Source: Diphasiastrum complanatum
Lineage: Eukaryota; Streptophyta; Lycopodiopsida; Lycopodiales; Lycopodiaceae
DNA: 64,000 nucleotides
NCBI GenBank assembly: GCA_029204225.1
Contig: CM055101.1
Coordinates: 62,562,171-62,626,170, forward strand
Direction: 5' to 3'
Shown here: piece after piece, positions 32,462 through 62,965 of the stretch
How the letters are laid out: the number at the start of each line of letters is the position of its first letter
Position numbering within the stretch: the stretch's first letter is position 1
Program-made: the position numbers and the translations under genes
The notes under the pieces: model-generated
The model's input: the letters and a program-made list of their open reading frames with translations, nothing else
Databases searched by the model: none
What the model was told of the DNA's origin: nothing

Positions 32462-32819
32462 TGTTACGAGCACGTGACCAGTGTCGAACCCTAGAGAACA
32501 CAGGAGGTCAAATACCACAGTCAAGGTCGTGTTCAGTGTACACGACCAACAAGGCAAGACAGTGTGAGTAGTGTGCCCCGGCACGGTCCATAGAAATGGC
32601 AGGCCTAACGCAGCCTAGGGACCCTATCAGCAGGATAGGGCCCCACGTTGGGTCCCGACGTGCAGTCGGCCACGACAGAGCCACGTGGCCAACACTTGGC
32701 AATATGCATGCTACCATGCCTCACATTGGGCTAGGAGGGGCTTGCTCCATATCAGGGAGTAGGCAAGGCTGGGTGGTTCAGTTAGTGTTTGCCCTACTGT
32801 GGTGTTAGGATCTCTTACA
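32462..32819 (+). repeat. Gypsy D 3' LTR
   Basis: 358 bp, TG...CA, followed by the target duplication GGTTA. Confidence 0.93.
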
Positions 32820-32824
32820 GGTTA

Positions 32825-33149
32825 CAACTTACAACTTACAACTTACTACAGTTCTCTTAAACTTGGGTCATGACTGAATGTCATTCTGTTTGAATCTTGA
32901 TACGACAGTTCACAAGAGATTTGATTATCCTGAATCCTTATATCTGTAAATTTAGAGGAAAATTGAAATTGTTTAGCTATTAAGTATCTGTAGTATGTAC
33001 AGTGAATATTTGACTTTTTTTTTTGAAGAATGAAAAAAACAGGTTCGAACAGTTTTCCGATTCGAACCTGACCTGGCGATTCGAACCTCAAAGAATCGGT
33101 TCGAACCGGCCGGTTCGAATCGACTTGTTCGAATCAGGATGCAACCTTG
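32825..33149 (+). repeat. hAT1 right subterminal region and terminal repeat
   Basis: From 33040 to 33135 the words GGTTCGAAC, GATTCGAACC and GGTTCGAATC occur about seven times in both orientations, ending with GATGCAACCTTG. It mirrors the left end at 3382-3480. Confidence 0.75.
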
Positions 33150-33157
33150 GTCTGTGT

Positions 33158-33925
33158 GCTGATCCCACTTTTGAGATACTGTTAGATCAATGTCGACCTT
33201 ACACCTTTTTGATGAGGGAAGTGAAATTTCAGCGAGAGAGGATATATACCAATCACCTTTACTCTTATGATTGGATGAGTTGCTATTTTCTATGAAAATA
33301 TCATGTGTGATAGATCGTTGAGGCGATCAGTCATCATAGGGCCACTACCACTGAAACGCCTAGATGAGGAAACACATACTCCCTCTTTAAATATTCTATT
33401 GACTCCTAGGAAAGATAGGCATGCACTGAGAGAGCCTTGGTCACACCACACCTTTCCTCATCTTGAGAGAGTAGAAAATGAGTTCTAATCTGAGAATGAG
33501 TTAACCAGTCCAGGAGATTATAGGGGAAAAATCACCTAAAAAATAGTTGTCTATGTTTCTAGAAATGACACTAGATAGAGAGATCTCTCCATTAGCAACC
33601 TCTGAGGTAAAACTTAGCAAGATGGTGGACAGACAAACATTGTAGGCAAACTACCCAAGCTCAAAGGAGTGACTCCTGAGTATCATGGAGCTCCGTATGA
33701 GGACACTGAGTTCCGCATCAACGCTTTCTGGACCACTTATCTTACAAACTGAATTACTGATCCGCATTGTGAGATGATATTATTTGCTCTCATTTTAATT
33801 GGGTCAGCCAAGAGATGGTATTATAGTCTACCTAGAACGTCTATTGAGACCACAGAGTAATTTCTTAGGTCCCTAATTGAGTTTGCTCCACATCGCATCC
33901 TTGCCAGTCTATTATTCACACTAAC
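33158..33925 (+). pseudogene. Possible retrotransposon gag remnant
   Basis: Around 33650-33905 the plus strand reads GVTPEYHGAPYEDTEFRI, then GSAKRWYYSLPRTSIE. The AKRWYYSLP-like block resembles the retrotransposon Gag family. Two stops interrupt it. The 33158-33640 part has an open stretch (33303-33488) without recognisable domain. Confidence 0.35.
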
Positions 33926-34123
33926 TGTTAGAAATCAGATCGATTCTAGATGAGCTTCAAATGTCATACTGCAATTAGTGTACAATTAATTAGATTCACA
34001 GTTTATCTAGATTATTGTATTATTTGTAGTAACCGGATTTGATCCGCAATTGATTTATCTGTCAGCAAGCACTCGTCCTGCAACTGGCTACTTGGACTAC
34101 CCGAGTAGCCACACTAATAGACA
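33926..34123 (+). repeat. LTR-like segment with adjacent primer-site-like sequence
   Basis: It starts TGTTAGAAATC and ends AATAGACA. It is directly followed by GGGTATCAAAGCGACAGG, which is two bases from the TGGTATCAGAGC primer site. It could be a short or solo LTR. No second copy was found. Confidence 0.3.
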
Positions 34124-34135
34124 GGGTATCAAAGC

Positions 34136-37100
34136 GACAGGGTGCTGGTGGAACTAACATTGAGTGTGGTTCACCAGGAAAGCTAGTACGGACAAAAGCC
34201 TAAAGTGAAGGACTCCATAAGGGGTATGGGCAATCCAAATGGCAGGTGACAACAAAGTTCCTTTGATCTGATTCTTAGGGAAGCAATTTGCAAGGTCAAA
34301 GTAAGAGAATTGTTGGAAGAATTTTGAAAAATTGCTCATAAACAGTGTATTGCTTGCCAAAGTGGCTATGATGGAGAGCTGACTAGAGTCTAGAACTCTC
34401 TAAGGAATCCATCAATTACTGAGCAAAGCAGATCAAAAGGTAGAGCAGGGTAGTCCTCAAAGTTGAGAGGATTTGGCAATCCACTTATAGTGGGAGGGGG
34501 AGGAGAAAGGGCTCCACAGGTGACGGAATTGGGCACTGTAAATTGCTACCCAAGGTCGTTATACTGAGGCCAAGCAAATCCCAGAAGGATAGGGTCAGCC
34601 ATGAAGTAGAGGAAGAGCAATTTCATTTTCTGATATGGTGAAAAGTTGGGCTAGGGTTTATACTGATAAAATCATGGATCTTTTTTCATTTGTAGTCTTT
34701 TTTAGTGATGTGAAAAGCCAGAGGGGGGTTCACTAGCAGCGCGACTTTACTTGCAGCTGGTCGTGGGCAGCCGCGGTCTAGGGAGAAAGAGATGGGCAAG
34801 AAACATATCGCCATAGCTGAGAGGATGGAGGAAGAAAAAAAAACTTGTGCGTAGCTCATGCGTGCGGATGGAGAGGATGACTTAGCATCTTGAGTAGAGA
34901 TAACAAGCTCATGGATCGATATGGTCCATTGGATTAGGTGCGGATCGTCGGATGGTGTTTGAAGGGACCTAAAGGCCAGAAATGAAAATCCTTTATCAAA
35001 AATTTTCATTTGGAAATTTAGAGTGGACCCGATAGCTATAATAGCTTCGTGAACAACAATATGAGTCTCACTATTTTTCTTTTGGCACATGGTTTTTTGC
35101 TTGCATTAGTAGATCTTCAAGTATTTATGGATGATACACGTGCTCCACTGACTGTGTCACACTCAACACAAAAAGATGCATCAGTGGAAGTTCTTTTGAC
35201 TTTATTGTGAAACATGGCATGAGCCTTTTTAGGAATGTTGGAAATATCTTTGTTGGAAGTAACTTGTTGAAACTGTACTTTGATCCTCTTTTAGAGATAC
35301 CAAGGAGAGACATAGGAGGTCGTGCAAACCTGAGTGGCAAGGTTTATTCATAAAATACATTGTATGCCTTTTATTATCGATTTTGCCGCTCATATTTGAC
35401 TAGAGAAAAAGGGGTTTTCGTGAGAAGATATTACATTCTACCGTACAGTCTAAGGAGAGATCGAGCGTTAGTAAATGAGATAAGAGAGAGAAGTGTGAAG
35501 GAGAGGTAAGAGACAGAAATGTGAAGGAGAGGTAAGAGGAGAGAGATTAAAACACTGAGTTTGATGACATAAGTTCTTACCACACCTATTGAAGGCGAGA
35601 TTGATGACATGGGGGTGTAGGGAAGCCTATGAGTCTTTCAATGATATCCATTCACTGAGATAAGAAAGGTGTCTGATTGAATTTAAATCAACTGGTATGC
35701 TGCCTACAAAATACATTCTAAACTATTACAAGGTCAAACCTTGGTCATGTCTAATGGCTGAATTCCTACCTTGTTCTGATCTTAGGAAAGGAGGATTGAG
35801 CCCAAATTATGTCTATCCGAACTTAAGGTAGGCATTAGAGTCTTTCCTAGATCATAGACATCTAAGAAGTGGAGATAGTGGCGCATTGTTTACTATTTGT
35901 GGGTAGATGCATTTTAAAGTATCACATGAGTACCTATCAGAATAGGAATTGCCTCCAGATTAATTGTAACTTGAAAGTTGAAGTCTTCTTCATTACACAG
36001 AAGTACTTTGATGAGATAAGAGAGAGACTCATGATGGTGGATTTTTATGGGTCTATCAGTGAGTCATAGGGGAACTGGATGATGTGGCCCAGATAGGCTG
36101 CATAGGTGTTCAGTGAGGTGTCACAGTGCACTACTAGTGGTGCATGGGCCTTGGGTATAAGTATACCCATTGGGCTCTCACTAATCCTTCGTATGTTGAT
36201 CTGATGTTGATCATGTGACAGAATTCTTCACAGTTTGCTCCTCTTCTCAAGTAAAACAGAAAATAGATAATTTCACTCCAAGATTTTTACCAAAAATAGG
36301 GAAAGTTGCCATGAAATTGAGGCAAATATCAAACATTCACAATGGGATTAAGACAGTATACGGGGAGAGTTCACTCTCTAATCTTGGATAAGATGCCAAG
36401 TATAGGCTGCCAGAGCCAACTTTGAAAGTGATGACAACTCATTAACTTGCATACATGACCATCTGAATCAGTTCATTCATTTTTAAGCTAAAGCCCGCGT
36501 GGTAATGATAGATTGACCTCCCATGGTTATGGATTGATTTGAATTATCTGATTTGCAAACCATAGGTATCCACAAAGATATTTACATCGATGACAACCAA
36601 GGATGCCAGTTGTTAAGGGAATGAAATGTGGCTCTTTCTAGAAGCATTGAAACAGAAGTCCTTTGGATTAGATCGATAATACAAAGAGGACCCTCCTCAT
36701 CAAGTAATGTTCTTGCTTCTCCACACTCACTGCTACTCCGCGTTTCTGAAGAGATCAAGTTGATGGGAACCAGCCCCTATTGACAAGATAACCTTTTGAG
36801 AACCATCCTCTATCACCATGTAAATACCCTTTTAACTCAATGCGGAGTTTAAAACTTGTTGTAACAGGATGAGTTATGGGTAACATATCACATAATAAAG
36901 AGTTTTATAAACAGTGATAAAGCAATGAAAACCATTGAATTAATGATCTCCCCATGAGTCCAATGCAAGATGGTCTAAGCAAGCTAGCTGAGATACCTAA
37001 GATAACTGCACAAAGAGCTAACCAGCTAAATACTCACAATCTATGATGAGGCTCCCAAGACAATCTTGTTGGAGGCCCTACTATTTACAAGTTAGGTGGG

Positions 37101-37663
37101 GCTAAAGCCCGATAATGACCATAACACATGACTAATTGCCAAGTGTCATGCCAAATAGAGGCCCCAGAGCACATGCTGTAACGTCATGCTAACCAAAGCT
37201 CAAACAGGAAACCAAATGGATCAAGAAAACCAAAAGAATGAATCGCTATGCAGTTTGAAGAACTCTACTGCAAACATCGATATGTCATGCCAACCAAATG
37301 GACGAAGAATGCCACATGACGCCATAAACATGAACTCTATTGATATAACGAGAGCCCATGCCAACCTAATAGACCGTGAGTGACATGTGAATGTAAAAGG
37401 TATCAGTATATTATCAATCATGCCCAAAGCTAACCTGATACACCATGCATGTTACCTAGCTGGATAGTGTAATAGAAGGTGCATAAGGCATAGAGAACAA
37501 CCAAACAACAAGATTCTATGTTATCGACGAGGGGCATGTGAATGCTAGAAAGTAGCTACAATATGGCACTAATCCAATACCTCATGCACTAAGGGAGATG
37601 ACTCATCAGCCTGATGTTGTTGTATCTAATCAGGAATGAAAAATAGGAAGATCATATATAGCG
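34136..37663. other. Unassigned sequence
   Basis: There is no convincing gene. A minus-strand open stretch at 34686-35090 shows no known domain. A 24-bp word GTGAAGGAGAGGTAAGAG is doubled near 35497-35545. Imperfectly repeated CATGCCAACC(A/T)AATGGA-like words occur at 37186-37440. Confidence 0.4.
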
Positions 37664-38041
37664 CATAGTTGCACTCGCGATTCGTGAATCGCGAATCAAA
37701 TTGCGATTCTTGAATCACAGAAAAAAAAATTCGCGAATCGCAAAAAAAAAATTGTAAATACATTCAATATGGGTATCTGTAGAAAGAGAAAACACAGAGG
37801 ATTAAGAGTAAATGCGTCTCCAGTTTATCTGTGTAATATACTGAGTTGGACCTATAATAACTTAAATATACTGGAATCCGACCTATAATATGCGTTTCTT
37901 GTAGTTTCAGGTTCAATTTCAGTATATTACAGGTCCAATTCCAGTACATTTCAGGTCCCAAAAAAATTTGCATGAAGCAAAAAAAAAAATTGTGATTCGA
38001 GAATCGTGAAACCCAGAGAACCACGATTTGCTGCAACTACG
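37664..38041. mobile_element. Non-autonomous hAT element (MITE, 378 bp)
   Basis: The ends are CATAGTTGCA and TGCAACTACG (9 of 10 bases complementary). They are flanked by ATATAGCG (37656-37663) and ATATAGCA (38042-38049), an 8-bp duplication with one mismatch. The subterminal parts repeat GCGATTCG/GATTCGTGAATC-like words. It has no coding capacity. The same end sequence occurs at 55181, so it probably depends on that hAT family. Confidence 0.7.
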
Positions 38042-38049
38042 ATATAGCA

Positions 38050-40664
38050 TATGCCCCAAGTAACAGTAGGAACTATATGTACTTCAGCAGCAGAAACATG
38101 ACTTCTCTATAACTATGTGTACGTCATTTGACCGTTCCATACGACATTGGTCTTAATCTTGTGGCAATCCTTCAGCTGAGGAGGCTGTCTGAACCTCCTC
38201 AGTTTGCACCCTACACTGATTTGCATATAATTTATTCATACTAGCAAGTATCTATCTCAGGTCATGTGAAACTCTTTGAAACTCACTTCATATGACTAAC
38301 ATGGATCTTGTCTAGCTCTCATCTTCATGTCCCTCAATTGCAAGTCTCTATGTCTCAGAAACACCTCATCAAATGCTCCATGATTCTTAAGTGCAAGTTG
38401 CTCAACCTCACATCTTGGAAGCTTGCTCATCATTAAGTCTCATTCTCAACTGCAGGAACAGGAAGATAATGTGCAGGAGGATGCCTAGACACGAAGTAGG
38501 AATGAAGCTCATCCCAAATAACGTGTAGGAAGAGAGTTAATTTAAGGCTTGTGCACAAGTCTTAGTAGAATGTACACGATGGAAATTGAAAGTGTTCCCC
38601 CAACGTGATGTTTTTGTAGAATGTATGCAATAGAGATCCAAACAAGAAGCTGTAAAAGGACTGTGCACTAACCTACTGCAGAAAAAAAACTAGTGATCAA
38701 AGATCATGCCAATGATATGCACAACTAGGAAAAAGAGATAATGACAAACTTTCAAAAAAAGTGTATTTCGATCTCTCCCACTTCTAGATATCAGGTTGAA
38801 ATTGCACTAGGGCAACTCGCTATAGGAAAACTAAAGTGTAAAAATTTTGACTAACAGGTCCAAAAAGTAACAGACAAGAAGTGTCAAAAAGTCCTGAAAA
38901 GTTGATCCACCATCTCGACTTCCAACATTCATATTTGCAAAACTGTAAATGCATGTGAAGAGCCCTATTGTAAGAACAGCAATCCAAAAACTTTCAGAAA
39001 GTAACACAAAAAGGTTGACAAAGATCAAGTCTCAGACACTAATAAAAAACTAGAGATCAGAAGGTAAACTTCCACTTATCGAATTCAAGGGTTGTAAAGT
39101 GACGTACTGATGCCCTATACAGGAAGCACAAAGATCCATAAGTTTTAGAGAAGGATGCCAAAAATTCAAAGAAGAATGAAAAACATAAGCTAATTGGACT
39201 AAGAGCTAAGGAATTTAAACTTTCGAACATCAATAACGAGGCTGCCAACATGCTTCTATTCTCTAAAGCCCTATTGTCTGCAAGTTAGGGCTAGCAGACC
39301 AATATGACCATCATAGGCCACCAAATGCCAAGTCATGACTCATGTAAATTAGAGGCCCAAGTGACCATAGTATGAGCTAGCTATAAGGTCACATAATAAG
39401 TCAGTGCGCTAAGATTTGAGTGGAAAATACATTTCTAAGGAACTCAGTTTAGTATAGTTGTGCACAACCGATGGTCCAAAATGGCCCACTATTTCAGCAT
39501 TGTGCTTGCATATAGGTTTTGATGTCAAGAATATGTGCTGGTTTATGACTGCCAAACCTCCAGATACTTAAAGAATGGAGATAAGGCCATTTTAAGTTGA
39601 ACAAGTTGACTGCGTTTCTTCTGAACAAAAGTTTTTCTAGGAAGATGAGTTGAACTAAATGTTAGAGTTGACAATTTTCACCTTGATTGTTTGATATCTA
39701 TGTGGATCCACACATGTGAGGACCTGTCCACACGTGTGAAAATGCATGTGAAAAGTTCAGATCCATTGTCCATAGCATCCATGTGAGACAAATGCAAGAT
39801 CTCCTAATTTGTAGGACCTAACTCCTAGAATGTAGGAATCTAGAAGGTCAATACTAGCCACCACTGATGTGGCAAATTAGTGGAATATAAGCCAAATGGA
39901 TAAGGATAATCACAATGAGCTGTCCCACACGTGCTACAAGTGGCCTAGAGAGAGATTTCCACTATTGTGTATTTGATCCATAATGGATCCATTTTGAAGC
40001 TAATGATGAGAAGCATTGTTTTGGGGAACATATCTTGGTTTATCACTCTTTTGTATGATCTTTGGATGTTAATGCTAAGAACTTTGAAGTAATCATATTT
40101 TCTGTTAGCAGGCCGTACACTCACTGGTTTTCACACGTGTGAGGCCGTGGGATCATTAATTTTCATTGTTCTTGCTTGGAAGTGTAGGAATTGTCAAGGA
40201 AAGCTAGTTTTGAGTGCTAGTCTTTATCTAGATCAATAATAGATCTAATTAAGATCCACTTAATGATATTTTGACACTAAATAGTAGCCATAGGTGCCGC
40301 AAATGGCTCTACCAATATATTGCTGATTGCACAATGTCAGCAGAACATTCTTTGTTTCATAGCAGGCTTCGCTCTTGTTTCAGAGCTACCTTGTTGCTGA
40401 AGTGTCACTAATTTGCATGCAAAGACATGTCAAAAATGTAGCTGGCTAAAGAAGCTAGCACATGAATAATGCATTCTTTCAAATGCATGCAATACTTGCA
40501 TGAAAGTTCAGGGCTGTCAAAGCTGTTGTAGTGTAGTTCACTTGTTTCCTATCAGTGAAACATTAGCAATAAGCAGAAGTTTAGGCATTTGAAACATAGA
40601 TGCTATGTCTGCAGGTATTATGATTTTTTATATATGTTTCAAGTATAAGGATGTACAATCTAAC
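38050..40664. other. Putative RBR intron 13 or 3' flank, unassigned
   Basis: No further RBR exon was recognised on the minus strand. The segment at 39265-39375 is a diverged copy of 37070-37170 (AAGTTAGG, GACCAT, TGCCAAGT, TAGAGGCCC in the same order). CACACGTGTG palindromes occur at 39729 and 40132. A hairpin CTGAGGAGG/CCTCCTCAG lies at 38176-38202. Confidence 0.4.
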
Positions 40665-59262
<18,598 letters not shown>

Positions 59263-59925
59263 TTTGCAATACTGTTACTGACACCTACTAGTCTCGCATC
59301 ACTTTGCCAATGGGACCCTAATTTTGGTGTATTACAAGCTACTGATATAGTATCACTTTGCCAACGAAACCTGATTTTTGATACGCATGGTCGACGAATT
59401 GTTCAGCAATGCTTGCTGTGAGAGCAAAGCCTTATTCCTCTGATGATCAAAAACTTTTGCCCTCTACGTAAGTATGTGGTCTCAACAACAAGACTCCAGC
59501 AAAATTAGGGCTATATTACACTGCCTAAGGCACATGCATGATTTCTTAACATGCAATAAGACTTGTCGAAATCTGCAAGATGCTTTGTGAAAAGCGATTC
59601 ATCAACAGCTTGTCTAATCTGTTACAAAACACCAGAAAGGAAAGGGCGATTGCTGCAAGCCTTGGTTACGCATATAAACATCCCTAATGCTGTCCTAAAA
59701 AAGAGTGGCATTCAAACCAACCCATGCTTCCAGGCCCCAGTGTACTAGATTTCAAAACCCTAACAGGAATGGAGTAGTTCAGTGTGCATCGTCATTGAAG
59801 AAGAGACGGATATCGCAGAGAAGAAGAAGAAGAAGCAAGCAAGCAAGCAGCAGAAAGAAGAAGATCGAATGCATGAACGAAGAACAAGAATCCTTAGAAT
59901 TCATTACTCTCCCATTTTATCCTAT
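59263..59925 (-). promoter_or_regulatory. RBR 5' leader
   Basis: About 630 bases lie between the putative transcription start and the ATG. It contains a pyrimidine-rich TTC/CTT tract (59805-59870 on the plus strand as GAAGAA), several upstream ATGs and a telo-box at 59755-59763. A leader intron is possible but was not resolved. Confidence 0.45.
59755..59763 (+). promoter_or_regulatory. Telo-box in the RBR leader
   Basis: A perfect AAACCCTAA. A third perfect copy, in the other orientation (TTAGGGTTT), is at 60224-60232 upstream of the TATA box. Confidence 0.5.
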
Positions 59926-59940
59926 CTATATATATAAAAA
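59926..59940 (-). promoter_or_regulatory. Putative RBR TATA box
   Basis: On the minus strand TTTTTATATATATAG lies about 665 bp upstream of the ATG and just upstream of the pyrimidine-rich leader. An E2F site of TTTSSCGC type was sought between 59263 and 60100 and not seen. Confidence 0.45.
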
Positions 59941-60060
59941 TTTTAGTGTCAGCCTGCCCAGGACCCTTTTTTTTTTTTCAAAATTTTTTCCCTCCCATCC
60001 CCCTCTTCTCAGGTAGCAAAACAAACTTTCCCATTTTAAACTTACCCAAGCAATTCAGGC

Positions 60061-60078
60061 CACCCGCCCAAGCGGGTG
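60061..60078. repeat. GC-rich inverted repeat upstream of RBR
   Basis: CACCCGC-CCAA-GCGGGTG, perfect 7-bp arms in an AT-rich context. Function unknown. Confidence 0.5.
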
Positions 60079-61338
60079 CAAAAACGTACTAGTCAAATGT
60101 TAAAAATACACTTGATAATGAGGGGAATTGTGAAAATTATAAGAATCTTAGGTCTACTTGGACGAGTTATTAAACTTAAAATTTGTGACCAAAATTTGCC
60201 CAAATGTACATTTCTACAGAGAATTAGGGTTTCCATTCACTGGCTCCAACATTATGTACATTAGGGCTGCATATTTTTTAGCACTAAAAATTACAAGCGA
60301 TAAGATTTCAAGGAAAAATCAAGGTTGGATATCATATAGTGGATAATAAGGGTCCCCGAGCACTATTTCCATTGTTCAATTATGTAAGATTTGAGTTGAC
60401 GCCGAAGCTAACAACACAATCTTGTCCTTTAAGTGTAAATTCAAAACAAATGAAAGGACAATTGAAACTGAGCTTTGTGTAACTTGAGGTGTCTGCAGAA
60501 TGCTAGAAGGTAGAAGTATTGTTAAAACTAAGATTTTAGATATTAATGTGATATGAAAGCTTGTTAGAGATTATTTCCATTTAGACAATAAGCCCAAGGT
60601 CTCTCTTATTTTGTCACACAAAATAAGCCAAAGAATGAATTGTTATGGATTTTAGCAATATGTAACTTGAGGTGAAATTAGTAGATAGATTCATATGTGA
60701 AAGCTGTACATGATAGATGACATAATCAAAATTTGTGCATAACAAACGAATGAAAAAAATTTGTTATGAGGAACTTGAAGATTCATCACCTGCCATTTGT
60801 CAGTATGCAATTTGTATTTACATATGTATACAATATTCATTGAGGGTATAAAGATATTTTTGAATGATTGGAAACATGCGGCTGGCTTGTCATGACGACA
60901 TCGTTGTGTCAAAAGTCTATTTTTTTAGAATTTTCATGACTCTTTCGATGGTGATTGGACCATCTATCACATGTGCTCATGTGTCTATGATGTTGCTAAG
61001 TTGTATGCCAGGATCAGTGTTGATCACATTTAGTTCTACACGAGACGTTGCCAAATAGAATTAAATTGTGCACAAAAGCAGGGATCATTAGGGGCATTCA
61101 GAAGCATTCAATAGAATTCAGCATTCAACATCAAACAATTATGTTCAATCTATGAATCATTTATCTGCAAAAAAAAAATCAAACGTAACATAAATGCGCA
61201 ATGACACAAGACAATATAAAATTGCAAGAGAGTGTACACGACATTCGATCTATCAACATATATACATTTTTGGCATATATGTGTCTTATTTATATCTGTA
61301 CAATTGCTCGGAGGTCTTCGTATTGCCTCATAATAGGT
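60079..61338. other. No gene recognised
   Basis: AT-rich sequence upstream of RBR with only short open frames. Confidence 0.4.
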
Positions 61339-61495
61339 TTCCTTACGATCTCCTTATGGGTAGTGAGCCTCATAATGCCTTGTCAAAAGAGGCCTTACGA
61401 CCTCCTTATGATCTCCTTATGGGCAATGAGCCTCATAAAGCCTTGTAAGAGAAGACCTTACAAGTTACTTACGAGCCTTTTATGAGTTCCTTATG
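61339..61495. repeat. Short imperfect tandem repeat
   Basis: The phrase CTTATGGG(T/C)A(G/A)TGAGCCTCATAA is followed by GCCTTGT, with CCTTACGA(T/C)CTCC in front, and occurs twice. A more diverged third unit follows up to 61495. Confidence 0.6.
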
Positions 61496-61807
61496 GACAG
61501 TGGTGATATCTGGCGGGGCAATTGTGGCTACAGTCATTGTCAAATTAGTTGCATAGAGCAAAAACTAGTTTATATGTGTAATCGATTCAAGCCGAAGTCG
61601 AGTCAATCGACAATTTGTGAATTCGAGCCAGAGTCGAGTTAGTTGGCAGTTGTTCGATAGTTTGATGCCGAGACTCCCTTGATAGTTTGACTCAACATTT
61701 TGACTATCCCGTTGATACCTATTTGCAATTCTCGTGTATTTTTATAGACTATGCGACAATGTGAGTAAATATGCAGCAACATGAATGGAACTAGATTAGC
61801 TTTATGG

Positions 61808-62562
<755 letters not shown>

Positions 62563-62569
62563 CCCTCCC

Positions 62570-62965
62570 TTAATCTGGATGTTCCATGAATGCTTTGCTT
62601 GACAATTTCAAAATTGCACAAAAATTATTGTGTGCCTCTTGACTTAATGCTTGTGTAAATATTTCAAATGCCATGTACTGTGTTCTGCAAAAGTTTAAAC
62701 ATACCTCCTTGTTGAGAATTTTGCTCCTAATGTAGTGATATTTGATTTCAATGTGCTTGCTCCTAACGTGAAATCTAGGATTTATTGACAATGCAATAGC
62801 ACTTTGATTATCACATTGAATAGTTGTCTGAGCAAATTGTCTAAGGCCAATGTCAAACAATAAATTTTCCGGGCCTATTACAAATTCTTTATAGATAGTT
62901 GTTAGGTACCCAACTTCCTTGGGTCCCAAACCCAACTTGTAGCTTAATGACAAGTTGGAGATCAC
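62570..62965 (-). pseudogene. Copia RNase H remnant
   Basis: TTIQCDNQSAIALSINPRFH, RSKHIEIKYHYIRSK and FEIFTQALSQEAHNNF are the C-terminal RNase H blocks of Ty1/copia Pol. The frame ends with a TAA at 62570 next to the polypurine tract. Everything upstream is lost at a junction with gypsy sequence near 62950. Confidence 0.85.

Larger units (their letters stand above)
27173..32819 (+). mobile_element. Gypsy D, chromodomain-type Ty3/gypsy retrotransposon (decayed)
   Basis: LTRs of 359 and 358 bp lie at 27173-27531 and 32462-32819 (TGTTA...CTCTTACA). They differ at about 24 positions by eye, mostly transitions. The exact 5-bp target duplication GGTTA is at 27168-27172 and 32820-32824. The primer-binding site TGGTATCAGAGCC is at 27533, and the polypurine AAGGAGGAGGGAG ends at 32461. 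Internal order is gag, protease, RT, RNase H, integrase, chromodomain, as in chromoviruses. The 5.6-kb element is broken by many stops and frameshifts. Confidence 0.95.
3382..33149 (+). mobile_element. hAT DNA transposon (hAT1), outer shell of a nested complex
   Basis: The left end reads CAAGGTTGCATC (3382-3393) and the right end reads its exact reverse complement GATGCAACCTTG (33138-33149), a 12-bp perfect terminal inverted repeat of hAT type. The flanks are CTCTGTGT (3374-3381) and GTCTGTGT (33150-33157), an 8-bp target duplication with one mismatch; 8 bp is the hAT hallmark. Both ends carry GATTCGAAC/GGTTCGAA subterminal repeats. A hAT transposase gene with BED finger and C-terminal dimerisation domain lies inside at 22.6-26.2 kb. 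The span is inflated to 29.8 kb by a LINE with three nested copia elements and by a gypsy element. Without these insertions the hAT would be roughly 5 kb. The main uncertainty is whether both ends belong to the same insertion. Confidence 0.75.

Noticed and set aside
34686..35090. 134-codon minus-strand open frame
   Set aside because: No recognisable domain, alternative frames of similar length nearby, and no splice or promoter support.
37186..37383. 65-codon open frame with repeated CCAACCAAATGG words
   Set aside because: It looks like decayed tandem repeat; the frame is short and has no homology I recognise.
33158..40664. Search for the missing RBR C-terminal exons on the minus strand
   Set aside because: No segment could be read as the FREII/NYRKQP, FYNEIF or C-terminal Ser-Pro blocks expected after GVCK. 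Exons with strong divergence could have been missed by eye.
59263..60100. E2F site in the RBR promoter
   Set aside because: No TTTSSCGC or its complement was found. CGCTTGGGCGGG-like sequence at 60061-60078 does not match the consensus.
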